Origin: JBFMFH01 sp040752275 | GTDB lineage: Bacteria; Acidobacteriota; Vicinamibacteria; Vicinamibacterales; JAKQTR01 | Assembly: GCA_040752275.1 (NCBI GenBank) | Contig: JBFMFH010000002.1 | Location: 1-64,000, forward strand | Reading direction: 5' to 3' | DNA length: 64,000 bases | Part shown: positions 18,303-27,128 of the stretch, in pieces | How positions within the stretch are numbered: position 1 is the first letter of the stretch | How the letters are laid out: each line of letters begins with the position of its first letter | Translations under genes and position numbers: made by a program | Notes under the pieces: generated by a model | Seen by the model: the letters and a program-made list of their open reading frames with translations, nothing else | What the model was told of the DNA's origin: nothing | Database searches by the model: none

Positions 18303-20153
18303 ATGTCCTCTGAACTCGCCGTGCAGGGCCGGCCGTCGGCTGCGACCCGGGCCGAAGTCGTCAACGACTTCAGTATCCAGGTGGCCACCGTCAACGGATC
18401 CGGCAGCCAGACCGCCAACTTGGTCCTGATTCGGTCCATCTTCCAGATGGGCGTGCCCGTGTCGGGGAAGAACCTCTTCCCATCGAACATTGCCGGCCTG
18501 CCGACGTGGTACACGATCCGGGCGAGCAGGCATGGGTACATCGGGCGCAAGAAGGAAATCGATCTGCTGATCGCCATGAATCCGGAGACGGCACAGGAGG
18601 ACGTGCGCGCCCTCGACACCGGTGCGGCCGTCGTGTACGACGCGCCGCTCAAGCTGGACGAGGTCCGCGATGATCTCGTCTTCTACCCGGTGCCGTTCGA
18701 CAAGCTGGTCGCGCCGGCGTGCCCCGACGCCAAGCTCCGCCGTCTCGTCCGCAACATGATCTACGACGGCATCCTGTCGAAGCTGCTGAGCATCGACATG
18801 GCCGAGATGGAGAAGGCGCTGAACCGCCAGCTCGGGAAGAAGGCGAAGGCCGTTGCCCTGAATCGGGCGGCGCTCGACGTGGGGTACCAGTACGCCGAAC
18901 AACACCTGCCGAAGCGCGATCCGTTCCGGGTGGAGCGGATGGACAGGACCTCCGGCAAGATCCTCATCGAGGCCAACGCAGCCATCGCCATCGGCGCGAT
19001 GATGGCGGGGGTGACCGTGGTCACCTGGTATCCCATCACGCCGTCATCCACGGTGTGCGAGACGCTCATCGACTACATGAAGAAGTACCGGATGGAGACG
19101 TCCACCGGGAAGGCGACCTTCGCTATCGTGCAGGCCGAGGACGAACTGGCCTCGATCGGCATGGCGCTCGGGGCCGGCTGGGCCGGTGCGCGGTCGATGA
19201 CCTCGACCTCGGGCCCGGGCATCTCGCTGATGTCGGAGTTCACGGGCCTGGGCTACTACACCGAGGTGCCGGCGGTCATCATCGACGTGCAGCGGGTCGG
19301 GCCCTCGACCGGGCTGCCGACGCGCACGGCTCAGGGCGACATCCTGTCGACCGCGGTGCTGTCACACGGCGACACCAAGCACATCCTGCTCATCCCCTCG
19401 TCGGCCGAGGAGTGCTACGAACTGACGATGACGGCCTTCGATCTGGCCGAACGGTTCCAGACGCCCGTGTTTGTCATGACGGACCTCGACCTCGGCATGA
19501 ACACGTGGATGGCCGACCGGTTCGCCTACCCGGATCGGCCCCTCGACCGGGGGAAGCGGCTCGATGCCGACACGCTCGCGCGCCTGGGCGGCTGGGGGCG
19601 CTACCATGACGTCGATGGCGACGGCATCCCGTACCGGTCGGTCGTCGGCGACGGCATGCCGTCGTACTTCAACCGCGGGTCCGGCCACAACGCCCGCGGG
19701 CAGTACAGCGAGCGCGCCGACGATTACACGGCGAATGTCGACCGTCTGGCCAGGAAGTTCGAGACGGCCCGCTCGTGGGTGCCGAGGGAGCACATCGACG
19801 TCGACCCGGACGCGGAGGTCGCGCTCGTGGCGTACGGCAGCAGTCATGGGGCTGTCGAGGAAGCGCGCGATCAGCTTCGTCAGGAAGCGGGCATCAGGAC
19901 CTCCTACATGCGCCTGCGGGCGTATCCCTTCACGACAGAGGTCGAGCGGTTCATCGACCGGCACACCCGCGTGTATGTCGTCGAGCAGAACCGTGACGCG
20001 CAGATGTTGAGCCTGCTCAAGCTGGATCTGACCCCCGGTCAGATCGGGAAGCTGCGGAGCGTGCTCTACTACACTGGGCTGCCCATCGATGCCCGGACGA
20101 TCAGCGACGAGGTCACGGCACAGGAGGCGGACATCCGCACGGCGAGAGGTTGA
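18303..20153 (+). CDS. korA: 2-oxoacid:acceptor (ferredoxin) oxidoreductase, fused gamma-alpha subunit
   Basis: A 616-residue protein. The first 200 residues form the gamma domain (NGSGSQTANLVLIRSIFQMG, FPSNIAGLPTWYTIR), and the remainder is the alpha/pyrimidine-binding domain with TWYPITPSSTVCE, DELASIGMALGAGWAGAR and TSGPGISLMSEF. With KorB it makes a CoA-, TPP- and ferredoxin-dependent oxidoreductase, most likely for 2-oxoglutarate to succinyl-CoA, which would link to the sucCD genes nearby. Length is typical for the fused form. korB follows after nine bases. Confidence 0.92.
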   Translation: MSSELAVQGRPSAATRAEVVNDFSIQVATVNGSGSQTANLVLIRSIFQMGVPVSGKNLFPSNIAGLPTWYTIRASRHGYIGRKKEIDLLIAMNPETAQEDVRALDTGAAVVYDAPLKLDEVRDDLVFYPVPFDKLVAPACPDAKLRRLVRNMIYDGILSKLLSIDMAEMEKALNRQLGKKAKAVALNRAALDVGYQYAEQHLPKRDPFRVERMDRTSGKILIEANAAIAIGAMMAGVTVVTWYPITPSSTVCETLIDYMKKYRMETSTGKATFAIVQAEDELASIGMALGAGWAGARSMTSTSGPGISLMSEFTGLGYYTEVPAVIIDVQRVGPSTGLPTRTAQGDILSTAVLSHGDTKHILLIPSSAEECYELTMTAFDLAERFQTPVFVMTDLDLGMNTWMADRFAYPDRPLDRGKRLDADTLARLGGWGRYHDVDGDGIPYRSVVGDGMPSYFNRGSGHNARGQYSERADDYTANVDRLARKFETARSWVPREHIDVDPDAEVALVAYGSSHGAVEEARDQLRQEAGIRTSYMRLRAYPFTTEVERFIDRHTRVYVVEQNRDAQMLSLLKLDLTPGQIGKLRSVLYYTGLPIDARTISDEVTAQEADIRTARG

Positions 20154-20162
20154 GGATCCATC

Positions 20163-21215
20163 ATGTCGACGGCAACGCCAGCAGCGCCCACACCGGGCAA
20201 GAAGGTCAACCGCATCAACCTCGACGTCCAGGCGTACCGCGGAGGCAAGACCACGCTGTGCGCCGGGTGCGGCCACAACGCCATCTCGGAGCGCATCGTC
20301 GAGGCGTTCTTCGAGATGGGTGTCGACCCCACCCGGGTGATCAAGCTTTCGGGGATTGGGTGTTCGTCGAAGAGCCCGGCGTACTTCCTCGGCTCCGCGC
20401 ACGGTTTCAACGCCGTCCACGGCCGGATGCCCGCGGTGGCGACCGGTGCCGTGCTGGCGAACCGCACCGTGATGCCCGTCGGCGTGAGCGGGGACGGCGA
20501 TACGGGCGCGATCGGAACGGCGCACTTCGTCCACCTGATGCGCCGCAACATCCCCATCATCTACATCGTCGAGAACAACGGCTGCTACGGCCTGACGAAG
20601 GGGCAGCTGTCGCCCACGGCGGACATCGGCTCGAAGCTGAAGAACGGCGTCGTCAGCGATCTGCCGCCGATGGACCTGTGCGCCCTCGCCATCCAACTCG
20701 GCGCGTCCTTCGTTGCACGGTCGTTTTCGGGCGACAAGAAGCAGCTCTCGGCGCTGCTCAAGGCGGCCATCGCGCACCGCGGCACGGCGCTCCTCGACGT
20801 GATCTCCCCCTGCGTGACCTTCAACGACCATGAGGGGTCGACCAAGAGCTACGCGTACGTCAAGGACCACCAGGATCCGCTCAGCGAGATCAGCTTCGTG
20901 CCGTTCTTCGACGATATGAGCGTGGACTACGAGCCGGGCACGACCGAGACGGTGACGATGCCGGATGGGTCACGGATCGTGCTGAAGAAGCTCGACGAGG
21001 GGTACGACCCCCACAACAGGGTGGCAGCGCTGACGCTCCTGCACGAGAGTAATCAGAAGGGCGAGTTCGCCACCGGGCTGATCCACATCGAGCCCGACCG
21101 CGAGACCTTCATCGATCTGCTGGATCTGGTGGACACGCCCCTGTCGATGCTGGGGGAAGATCAGGTCCGCCCGCCGAAGGCGGTGCTGGACGAGATCATG
21201 GATGGGCTTCAGTAG
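20163..21215 (+). CDS. korB: 2-oxoacid:acceptor oxidoreductase beta (TPP-binding) subunit
   Basis: A 350-residue subunit with the thiamine-pyrophosphate and Fe-S region. TTLCAGCGHNAIS holds the family CxxC, GIGCSSKSPAYF follows, and GVSGDGDTGAIG then IIYIVENNGCYGLTKGQ give the GDG-x(n)-NN thiamine diphosphate motif. It starts at ATG 20163 in the same operon as korA. It supplies the active site that decarboxylates the 2-oxoacid and passes electrons to ferredoxin. Confidence 0.94.
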   Translation: MSTATPAAPTPGKKVNRINLDVQAYRGGKTTLCAGCGHNAISERIVEAFFEMGVDPTRVIKLSGIGCSSKSPAYFLGSAHGFNAVHGRMPAVATGAVLANRTVMPVGVSGDGDTGAIGTAHFVHLMRRNIPIIYIVENNGCYGLTKGQLSPTADIGSKLKNGVVSDLPPMDLCALAIQLGASFVARSFSGDKKQLSALLKAAIAHRGTALLDVISPCVTFNDHEGSTKSYAYVKDHQDPLSEISFVPFFDDMSVDYEPGTTETVTMPDGSRIVLKKLDEGYDPHNRVAALTLLHESNQKGEFATGLIHIEPDRETFIDLLDLVDTPLSMLGEDQVRPPKAVLDEIMDGLQ

Positions 21216-21285
21216 GCGACGGGCGCCAGGAGACAGGAACCTCGCCTACCGCTGTCGCCTGACGCCGCTGTCCCTGTCGCCCGTC

Positions 21286-21304
21286 GCCTGACGCCTGACG
21301 CCTG
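21286..21304. repeat. Heptamer tandem repeat
   Basis: GCCTGAC is repeated 2.7 times immediately 5' of the stop of the small minus-strand gene at 21308, inside a GCCTG/CGCCTGAC-rich 60-bp spacer after korB. Confidence 0.7.
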
Positions 21305-21307
21305 TTC

Positions 21308-21508
21308 TTACCCCTGCGTCTCGTCGACCTCCGCCCCGAGCACATCCTCCGCAATCGCAACTTCGTCGTCGGGCAGGCCATTCTCGTCCAGGGCTTCGCC
21401 GTGGAGGTTCCATTGCTGCGGATCGGTCGGCCGATCCCCTTCGAGCGTGCCCTTCTTCGCGAACTGATCCCGGTGGGCCGGCGGGTGCATGACGGGCGCT
21501 ACGATCAT
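21308..21508 (-). CDS. Small acidic hypothetical protein
   Basis: A 66-residue ORF starting at 21508 (MIVAPVMHPPAHRDQFAKKG). It is hydrophilic, with an acidic C-terminus, and has proline and histidine near the N-terminus. The longer upstream frame does not look coding. No family recognised; it is convergent to korB and divergent from ndk. Confidence 0.5.
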   Translation of the reverse strand: MIVAPVMHPPAHRDQFAKKGTLEGDRPTDPQQWNLHGEALDENGLPDDEVAIAEDVLGAEVDETQG

Positions 21509-21731
21509 GAGGCCCCCATTCGGCGCGATCGCGCCAGATGATGGCCCCAGCTTACGCGGCTTTCGCGCTGAGATCAACGCACGCGACACGCCCGCGCGAG
21601 TCCCACACCCGGTCGTGCCGTCGCTGCTTCCCACCCGCCATTCTGAGGACGCGCCGCGCGAACGGAATGCCGTGGTGCGTCGAGGGCGTCGGTTCCAGCG
21701 TTCGTGGACACGACGGGAACCGGCCCCTTGC

Positions 21732-21737
21732 TATAAT
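21732..21737 (+). promoter_or_regulatory. Consensus -10 box TATAAT of ndk, leaderless geometry
   Basis: A perfect TATAAT ends nine bases before the ndk ATG at 21747, so transcription should begin at or within about three bases of the start codon. No Shine-Dalgarno sequence fits between. A consensus -35 at 17 bp spacing is not evident. Confidence 0.7.
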
Positions 21738-21746
21738 CGACAGGAT

Positions 21747-22160
21747 ATGGAACGTACACTCGCGATCATCAAACCCGACGCAGTCGAGCGGAAGCTCGCT
21801 GGCCGCATCCTCCAGCGCATCGAGGAGGCCGGCTTCACGATTCGCGCCCTGCGCCTGGTTCACCTCACCCGGACCGAAGCAGAGGGGTTCTACGCCGTCC
21901 ACCGCGGCAGAGGGTTCTTCGAGAGCCTGACGGCCTTCATGTCCTCCGGACCGTGCATCGTCATGACGCTTGAAGCCGACGGCGCGATCAGGAAGTGGCG
22001 GGACCTGATGGGCGCCACCGACCCGGGCAAGGCGGCTCCGGGCACGATTCGGGCCGAGTTCGGATCGAGCATCGAGCGCAACGCCACGCACGGATCGGAC
22101 GCGCCCGAGACGGCGGCGTTCGAGACGGGGTACTTCTTCCGGGGTCTGGAACTGGTGTGA
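21747..22160 (+). CDS. ndk: Nucleoside diphosphate kinase
   Basis: A 137-residue enzyme that equilibrates NDP and NTP pools. MERTLAIIKPDAVERKLAG is the standard N-terminus, MSSGPCIVMTLE the central strand, and RNATHGSDAPETAAFE contains the phosphoryl-accepting His. The start at 21747 is fixed by the family N-terminus and by the TATAAT nine bases upstream. It stands at the head of a plus-strand housekeeping block. Confidence 0.97.
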   Translation: MERTLAIIKPDAVERKLAGRILQRIEEAGFTIRALRLVHLTRTEAEGFYAVHRGRGFFESLTAFMSSGPCIVMTLEADGAIRKWRDLMGATDPGKAAPGTIRAEFGSSIERNATHGSDAPETAAFETGYFFRGLELV

Positions 22161-22243
22161 CGCGCAGAGACGCGACTCGTGTCCCCGGGGCCGAGGCCCC
22201 TGGGTGCGGCGAAGCCCTCAGGGAGCGACGGGGGACTCCAGGC

Positions 22244-22453
22244 ATGGAGATGACCACGCTCGGCAGGTTGCTCGTGTTCGCCGGCCTCGTGGTGGCCGTG
22301 GCCGGGCTGCTGCTCTGGTGGGGTGTGCCGTTTGGCCGCCTGCCCGGCGACATCGTCGTGCGCCGGGAGAGCTTCAGTTTCCACCTGCCGATCACGTCGT
22401 CGATCATCGTGAGCGTCGTGCTCACGCTGCTGCTGGCGCTCTTCAGGCGTTGA
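22244..22453 (+). CDS. DUF2905 family small membrane protein
   Basis: A 69-residue protein with two predicted membrane helices separated by the conserved loop GVPFGRLPGDIVVRRESFSF, which identifies DUF2905. The function of the family is unknown. It sits two bases upstream of hisS and is probably co-transcribed with it. Confidence 0.85.
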   Translation: MEMTTLGRLLVFAGLVVAVAGLLLWWGVPFGRLPGDIVVRRESFSFHLPITSSIIVSVVLTLLLALFRR

Positions 22454-22454
22454 T

Positions 22455-23732
22455 ATGATCCCAGCCATCCGTGGTACGCGCGACATCCTGCCGGGAGAGG
22501 TCGAGCGCTGGCAGCGCGTCGAAGAAACGGCCCGCCGCGTGTTCGAGCGCTACGGCTATGCCGAGGTCCGCACCCCGATCATCGAGCGCGAGGAACTCTT
22601 CGCCAAGGGGACCGGCGAGACGACCGACATCGTCCAGAAGGAGATGTACGCGTTCACCGACAAGGGCGGCGAGCGCGTGACGCTCCGCCCCGAGGCCACA
22701 CCCAGCCTGGTGCGCGCCTTCGTGGAGCACAGCCTCGAGCAGGACATGGCGGTCCCGAAGCTCTACATGATGGGGCCGATGTTCCGCTACGAGCGTCCCC
22801 AGAAGGGACGATACCGGCAGTTCCATCAACTCGACGTCGAGGTGTTTGGCGTCAGCGACCCGGCCATCGATGCCGAGGTCGTCGACCTCGCGTGGACGCT
22901 GGTGTCCGAGCTGGGGATCCGGGACGTCGCGTTGCACGTCAACTCCGTCGGCTGCGCGGCCTGCCGGCCATCCTTCAGCGCCGCCCTCGTGAGGGCGCTC
23001 GGGCAGGACGTCTCGAAGCTGTGCGGAGACTGCCAGCGGCGGGCCGTGACCAACCCGCTGCGGATCTTCGACTGCAAGGTCCCCGCTGACCAGCCGACGA
23101 TCGACGCGCTGCCGCACTCGATCGACTACCTCTGCGAGGCGTGCCAGGAACACTTCCGGGCCGTCGGGCGCCACCTGAGCGCGTTCGGCATTCCGTTCAC
23201 GGTGTCGCACCGCCTCGTGCGCGGCCTCGACTACTACACGCGCACGACGTTCGAGATCCTCTCCGGGAGCATCGGCGCGCAGAACGCCATTCTTGGCGGC
23301 GGACGCTACGACGGACTCGTGAAGCAGCTCGGCGGGCCGGACCGCGTCGGCATCGGGTTTGCTGCCGGCATCGAACGGCTGGTGCTCGCGATGCCGGTCG
23401 GCTGGGGGGCTCCCGAGCGCTGGCGCGTGTTCGTGGCCGCCATGGGGAACGCCGCACGCGAGGCGGCGATCGGCCTTCTGCGCGAACTGCGCCACGTCGG
23501 CCTCGAAGCGCACATGGAGTACGAGGGACGGAGCATCCGGTCGCAGATGAAGCGGGCGGACAGGCTTGGGGCACACGTTGCCCTGATCATCGGCGAGGAC
23601 GAGCTGGCCCGCGGTGATGTGACGGTGAAGGACATGGTGAAGGGGGAACAGACCCGCGTCGCGCGCGCCGAGCTCGTGGCGTACCTGAAGGGGAGCGGCA
23701 CGGAACTGAAGAGGAGCCATCCCCGTGGTTGA
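22455..23732 (+). CDS. hisS: Histidyl-tRNA synthetase
   Basis: A 425-residue class II synthetase. Motif 1 is in RGTRDILPGEVERW, motif 2 in MFRYERPQKGRYRQFHQLD, the histidine-specific motifs are LVRGLDYYTRTTFE and ILGGGRYDGL, and motif 3 is GIGFAAGIERL. The C-terminal anticodon-binding domain follows, so the length is normal. It attaches histidine to tRNA-His. aspS starts eight bases before its stop, a common pairing. Confidence 0.97.
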   Translation: MIPAIRGTRDILPGEVERWQRVEETARRVFERYGYAEVRTPIIEREELFAKGTGETTDIVQKEMYAFTDKGGERVTLRPEATPSLVRAFVEHSLEQDMAVPKLYMMGPMFRYERPQKGRYRQFHQLDVEVFGVSDPAIDAEVVDLAWTLVSELGIRDVALHVNSVGCAACRPSFSAALVRALGQDVSKLCGDCQRRAVTNPLRIFDCKVPADQPTIDALPHSIDYLCEACQEHFRAVGRHLSAFGIPFTVSHRLVRGLDYYTRTTFEILSGSIGAQNAILGGGRYDGLVKQLGGPDRVGIGFAAGIERLVLAMPVGWGAPERWRVFVAAMGNAAREAAIGLLRELRHVGLEAHMEYEGRSIRSQMKRADRLGAHVALIIGEDELARGDVTVKDMVKGEQTRVARAELVAYLKGSGTELKRSHPRG

Positions 23733-25491
23733 CAAGCTCGGAGATTGGGCACGCACGCACACGTGCGGCGAACTGCGTGTGGAGCATGTCGGGCAAGAGG
23801 CCCTGTTGCTGGGGTGGGTGCACCGCGTGCGCGACCTCGGCGGCCTGGTCTTTCTCGACCTGCGCGATCGGCACGGACTGACCCAGATCGTGTTCGACCG
23901 CCACGGCTTGTGCGAGCGCGCCCGGCAGGTCCGCGCCGAGTTCGTGGTCGGCGTCCGCGGCCTGGTGCGCCATCGGGCCGGAGACGCCGTCAATCCAAGG
24001 ATGCCCACCGGCGCCGTCGAGGTCGTGGCGGGCGAGTTCAAGATCCTCAGCCACGCCCGCGTCCCGCCCTTCGTGATTGCCGACGAGGTGGCGGCCTCCG
24101 AGGAATTGCGGCTGCGATACCGGTACCTCGACCTGCGCCGGCCGGCCCTGCAGGCCAACCTCGGGCTCCGGCACCGCATCACGATGGCCGTGCGCAAGTA
24201 CTTCGACAGCGTCGGTTTCTGGGAGGTGGAGACGCCCGTCCTGACCAGGTCGACGCCGGAGGGCGCCCGCGACTACCTCGTGCCAAGCCGCGTGCATCCT
24301 GGCGAGTTCTACGCCCTGCCGCAGTCGCCGCAGATCTTCAAGCAGATCCTGATGATTGCCGGCACCGACCGCTACTTCCAGATCGTCAAGTGTTTTCGCG
24401 ACGAGGACCTGCGGGCGGACCGGCAGCCGGAGTTCACCCAGATCGACGTCGAGATGTCGTTTGCGACACGCGAGATGGTGTTTGCGACCATTGAGCCGCT
24501 CATCCGGGACGTGTTCCGGGTCATCGGGCGCGATGTCAACATGCCGTTTCCCCGCATGACCTACGCCGACGCGATCGCAAAGTACGGGTCGGACAAGCCG
24601 GACCTGCGCGTCGGAATGGCCATCACCGACGTGTCCAGCGTGTTCGTTGGGTCAGGCTTTGGCCCCTTCCGCGACGCTGTGGCTGCCGGCGCTGCAGTGC
24701 GTGGGTTCGTCGTGCCAGGCGCCTCGGCCTTCTCGCGCAGGCAGCTCGACGACCTGAACGAGCGGGCGCGCGCGCTGGGTGCAGGCGGCGTGGTCTGGGC
24801 CCGGCGTCCGGGAGGAACCGTCCAGAGTTCCGCCCTGAAGGCTGCGGGCGGACCCACGGTGACTGCGGCACTCGACGCGGCGCAGGCGGGGGAGCAGGAC
24901 CTGCTCCTCATGTGCGCCGGGGCGCCGGACGCCGCCTCGAAGGTGCTCGGCCAGTTGCGCCTCGACATCGCAAGGAGCCAGGGGTGGCTCAAGCCCGACG
25001 AGTTTGCCTTCACCTGGGTGACGGAATTCCCCCTGCTCGAGCGGGACGAGGCGGAGGGGCGCTGGGTGGCCATGCACCACCCGTTCACCTCGCCGATCGA
25101 GTCCGACATGGATCGTCTCGAAGAGGATCCGGGCGGCGTGAAGGCCCAGGCCTACGACCTCGTGCTGAACGGCGCCGAGATTGGCGGCGGCAGCATCCGC
25201 ATCCACGACAACGCCTTGCAGAAGAGGATGTTCCGGGCGCTGGGCATCAGCGACGACGAGGCGAGGCTTCGATTCGGGTTCTTCCTCGAGGCCCTCGAAT
25301 ACGGCACGCCGCCTCATGGCGGCATCGCCCTCGGTCTCGACCGCATCGTCGCCATGCTGGCGGGCGAGCCGTCGATCCGTGACGTCATCGCCTTCCCCAA
25401 GACAACCCAGGCGGTCGACCTGATGTCGGCCGCGCCCTCCGCCGTTGACGGCCGCCAATTGAAGGACCTCCGGCTGCGGGTCGAACCTTGA
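23725..25491 (+). CDS. aspS: Aspartyl-tRNA synthetase (bacterial type)
   Basis: A 588-residue class II synthetase with the N-terminal OB fold (VLLGWVHRVRDLGGLVFLDL), the catalytic core (FRDEDLRADRQPEFTQIDVE as motif 2), the bacterial GAD insertion between motifs 2 and 3, and motif 3 in GIALGLDRIVAML. The GTG at 23725 overlaps hisS; translation from it gives the expected Gly-Asp-Trp-Ala-Arg-Thr-His opening shortly after. Whether it also charges tRNA-Asn cannot be read from the sequence by eye. Confidence 0.96.
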   Translation: MVDKLGDWARTHTCGELRVEHVGQEALLLGWVHRVRDLGGLVFLDLRDRHGLTQIVFDRHGLCERARQVRAEFVVGVRGLVRHRAGDAVNPRMPTGAVEVVAGEFKILSHARVPPFVIADEVAASEELRLRYRYLDLRRPALQANLGLRHRITMAVRKYFDSVGFWEVETPVLTRSTPEGARDYLVPSRVHPGEFYALPQSPQIFKQILMIAGTDRYFQIVKCFRDEDLRADRQPEFTQIDVEMSFATREMVFATIEPLIRDVFRVIGRDVNMPFPRMTYADAIAKYGSDKPDLRVGMAITDVSSVFVGSGFGPFRDAVAAGAAVRGFVVPGASAFSRRQLDDLNERARALGAGGVVWARRPGGTVQSSALKAAGGPTVTAALDAAQAGEQDLLLMCAGAPDAASKVLGQLRLDIARSQGWLKPDEFAFTWVTEFPLLERDEAEGRWVAMHHPFTSPIESDMDRLEEDPGGVKAQAYDLVLNGAEIGGGSIRIHDNALQKRMFRALGISDDEARLRFGFFLEALEYGTPPHGGIALGLDRIVAMLAGEPSIRDVIAFPKTTQAVDLMSAAPSAVDGRQLKDLRLRVEP

Positions 25492-25504
25492 CGGTTCCTG
25501 GATC

Positions 25505-25560
25505 GTATAGTACCATTCTGCCGCTGTTAAAGTGCTGTAAGGTAAGGAGATAGGTTCACG
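25505..25560 (+). promoter_or_regulatory. phoH leader: -10 box and strong Shine-Dalgarno in front of an ACG codon
   Basis: TATAGT at 25505-25510 is a likely -10 box. AAGGAG at 25544-25549 is the best ribosome-binding site in the leader and lies eight bases before an in-frame ACG at 25558, which would begin a peptide continuing TAPPHKIVLPDEG. The first ordinary start codon in frame is a GTG 32 bases further on. Confidence 0.5.
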
Positions 25561-25581
25561 ACCGCACCGCCGCACAAGATC

Positions 25582-26538
25582 GTGCTCCCCGACGAGGGCC
25601 TCGAAGCCCTGTTCGGGTCCTACGACGAGAATCTCCGATACATCGAGTCGCTGGCCAACGTCCGCCTGTCGACGCAGGGGCACGAACTCCTGGTGGCCGG
25701 TGACGCGTCCGGTGTCGCGCAAGTCGATCGCCTGGTCGACGGGCTGGTGAGTCTCCAGCGAGACGGGTACCGGGTGACGAATGGCGACGTGAAGACCGCG
25801 GCGGACTTGGTCGCCCGCGATCAGTCGGTGGACCTCCGCGACTATTTCCTGAAGGCTCCCCTGCGAACGGCCGGGCGCCGGCAGGTTGCGGCCAAGAGCG
25901 TCAATCAGCGCCGCTACCTGGAGGCGATCGACCGCACGGACATCGTCTTCGGCATCGGCCCCGCCGGCACGGGCAAGACCTACCTGGCGATGGCCCAGGC
26001 CGTCTCCTACTTGCTGGCGAAGAAGGTGAGCCGGATCGTCCTGGCGAGGCCGGCGGTCGAAGCGGGGGAGCGGCTGGGCTTCCTGCCCGGCGACCTCCAG
26101 GAGAAGGTCAATCCCTACCTGCGCCCGTTGTACGACGCCCTGTACGACATGCTTGACGGCGAACGGGTCGAACGGCTCCTCGAGCGAGGCACCATCGAGA
26201 TCGCGCCGCTGGCGTTCATGCGCGGCCGGACGCTCAACGATGCCTTCGTCATCCTCGACGAGGCGCAGAACACGACGACCGAGCAGATGAAGATGTTCCT
26301 GACACGGCTCGGGTTCGGCTCGAAGGCCGTGATCACCGGCGACATCACGCAGATCGACCTGCCCGATGGAAGAACGTCGGGGCTCATCGAGGCGATCCGC
26401 GTTGTCGGACACATCGAAGGGATCACCTTCGTGTATTTCGACGAGCGGGACGTCGTGCGGCACCGGCTCGTACAGATGATCATCAAGGCGTACGAGTCGT
26501 CCTCCGGGAACGGCTCCGGCAGCCCCTCGCCCGGCTGA
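25582..26538 (+). CDS. phoH: PhoH-like ATPase
   Basis: An ATPase of the PhoH/YbeZ family, 318 residues from the first canonical start. A KH-like N-terminal part (VRLSTQGHELLVAGD) precedes the nucleotide-binding domain with Walker A GPAGTGKTYLAMA at about residue 130 and Walker B FVILDEAQNTTTEQ at about 218. YbeZ partners with YbeY in ribosome maturation and RNA quality control, and ybeY follows five bases later. The annotated GTG at 25582 is probably too short: the ribosome-binding site and the family N-terminus point to a non-AUG start at ACG 25558. Confidence 0.93.
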   Translation: MLPDEGLEALFGSYDENLRYIESLANVRLSTQGHELLVAGDASGVAQVDRLVDGLVSLQRDGYRVTNGDVKTAADLVARDQSVDLRDYFLKAPLRTAGRRQVAAKSVNQRRYLEAIDRTDIVFGIGPAGTGKTYLAMAQAVSYLLAKKVSRIVLARPAVEAGERLGFLPGDLQEKVNPYLRPLYDALYDMLDGERVERLLERGTIEIAPLAFMRGRTLNDAFVILDEAQNTTTEQMKMFLTRLGFGSKAVITGDITQIDLPDGRTSGLIEAIRVVGHIEGITFVYFDERDVVRHRLVQMIIKAYESSSGNGSGSPSPG

Positions 26539-26543
26539 CCCCG

Positions 26544-27128
26544 ATGTCGCCGCCTGACCGACGTCGCCGCTCGCTCACGGTGAAGGTCGTCAGCCAGACG
26601 AGACCTCCCTTGCGGGCACCCGGTCTGCGTGCGTGGGTCGAGAACATGGCGCCGGCCAGGGCCCTGGGTGAGGTGACTGTGGCGTTCGTCACCGACGGGT
26701 GGATGCGGCGCCTCAACCGAGAGTGTCGCGGAGTCGATCGGGTCACCGACGTACTCTCGTTTCAGGCCTCCGAGGCCCCTGCCCGGCACGGCGAACCCCT
26801 GGGCGACATCGTGATTGCGTCGGGCGTGGCCAGGCGCCAGGCCAGGCGGGCCAAGCACCCGCTGGGTGTCGAGGTGCGCGTGCTCGCGCTGCACGGCCTC
26901 CTGCACCTGCTCGGGTACGACCACGAGACCGATGACGGGGCGATGGCCCGATTCGAGGCCCGCCTGCGCCGACAAGGCGGGCTCGGCACCGGCCTTATCG
27001 AGCGGGCCGTATCGCCCAAGGCCGAGACCGTGGGCGAACGAACACGGCAGAACCGGCCTCGGGGTGGCAGTCGTAGGCCCAGGGCTTCAGACCCGGGCGA
27101 CAGGCAGACACCGAGGGCGCGGCCGTGA
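26544..27128 (+). CDS. ybeY: Endoribonuclease YbeY (16S rRNA maturation)
   Basis: A 194-residue protein with the zinc motif HGLLHLLGYDHETD (H-x3-H-x5-H), which coordinates the catalytic metal, and FVTDGWMRRLNRECRGVDRV upstream. The C-terminal 50 residues are a basic, Arg/Pro-rich extension beyond the usual 150-160 residues and may be disordered. It follows phoH and overlaps the next gene by four bases (GTGA). Confidence 0.94.
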   Translation: MSPPDRRRRSLTVKVVSQTRPPLRAPGLRAWVENMAPARALGEVTVAFVTDGWMRRLNRECRGVDRVTDVLSFQASEAPARHGEPLGDIVIASGVARRQARRAKHPLGVEVRVLALHGLLHLLGYDHETDDGAMARFEARLRRQGGLGTGLIERAVSPKAETVGERTRQNRPRGGSRRPRASDPGDRQTPRARP

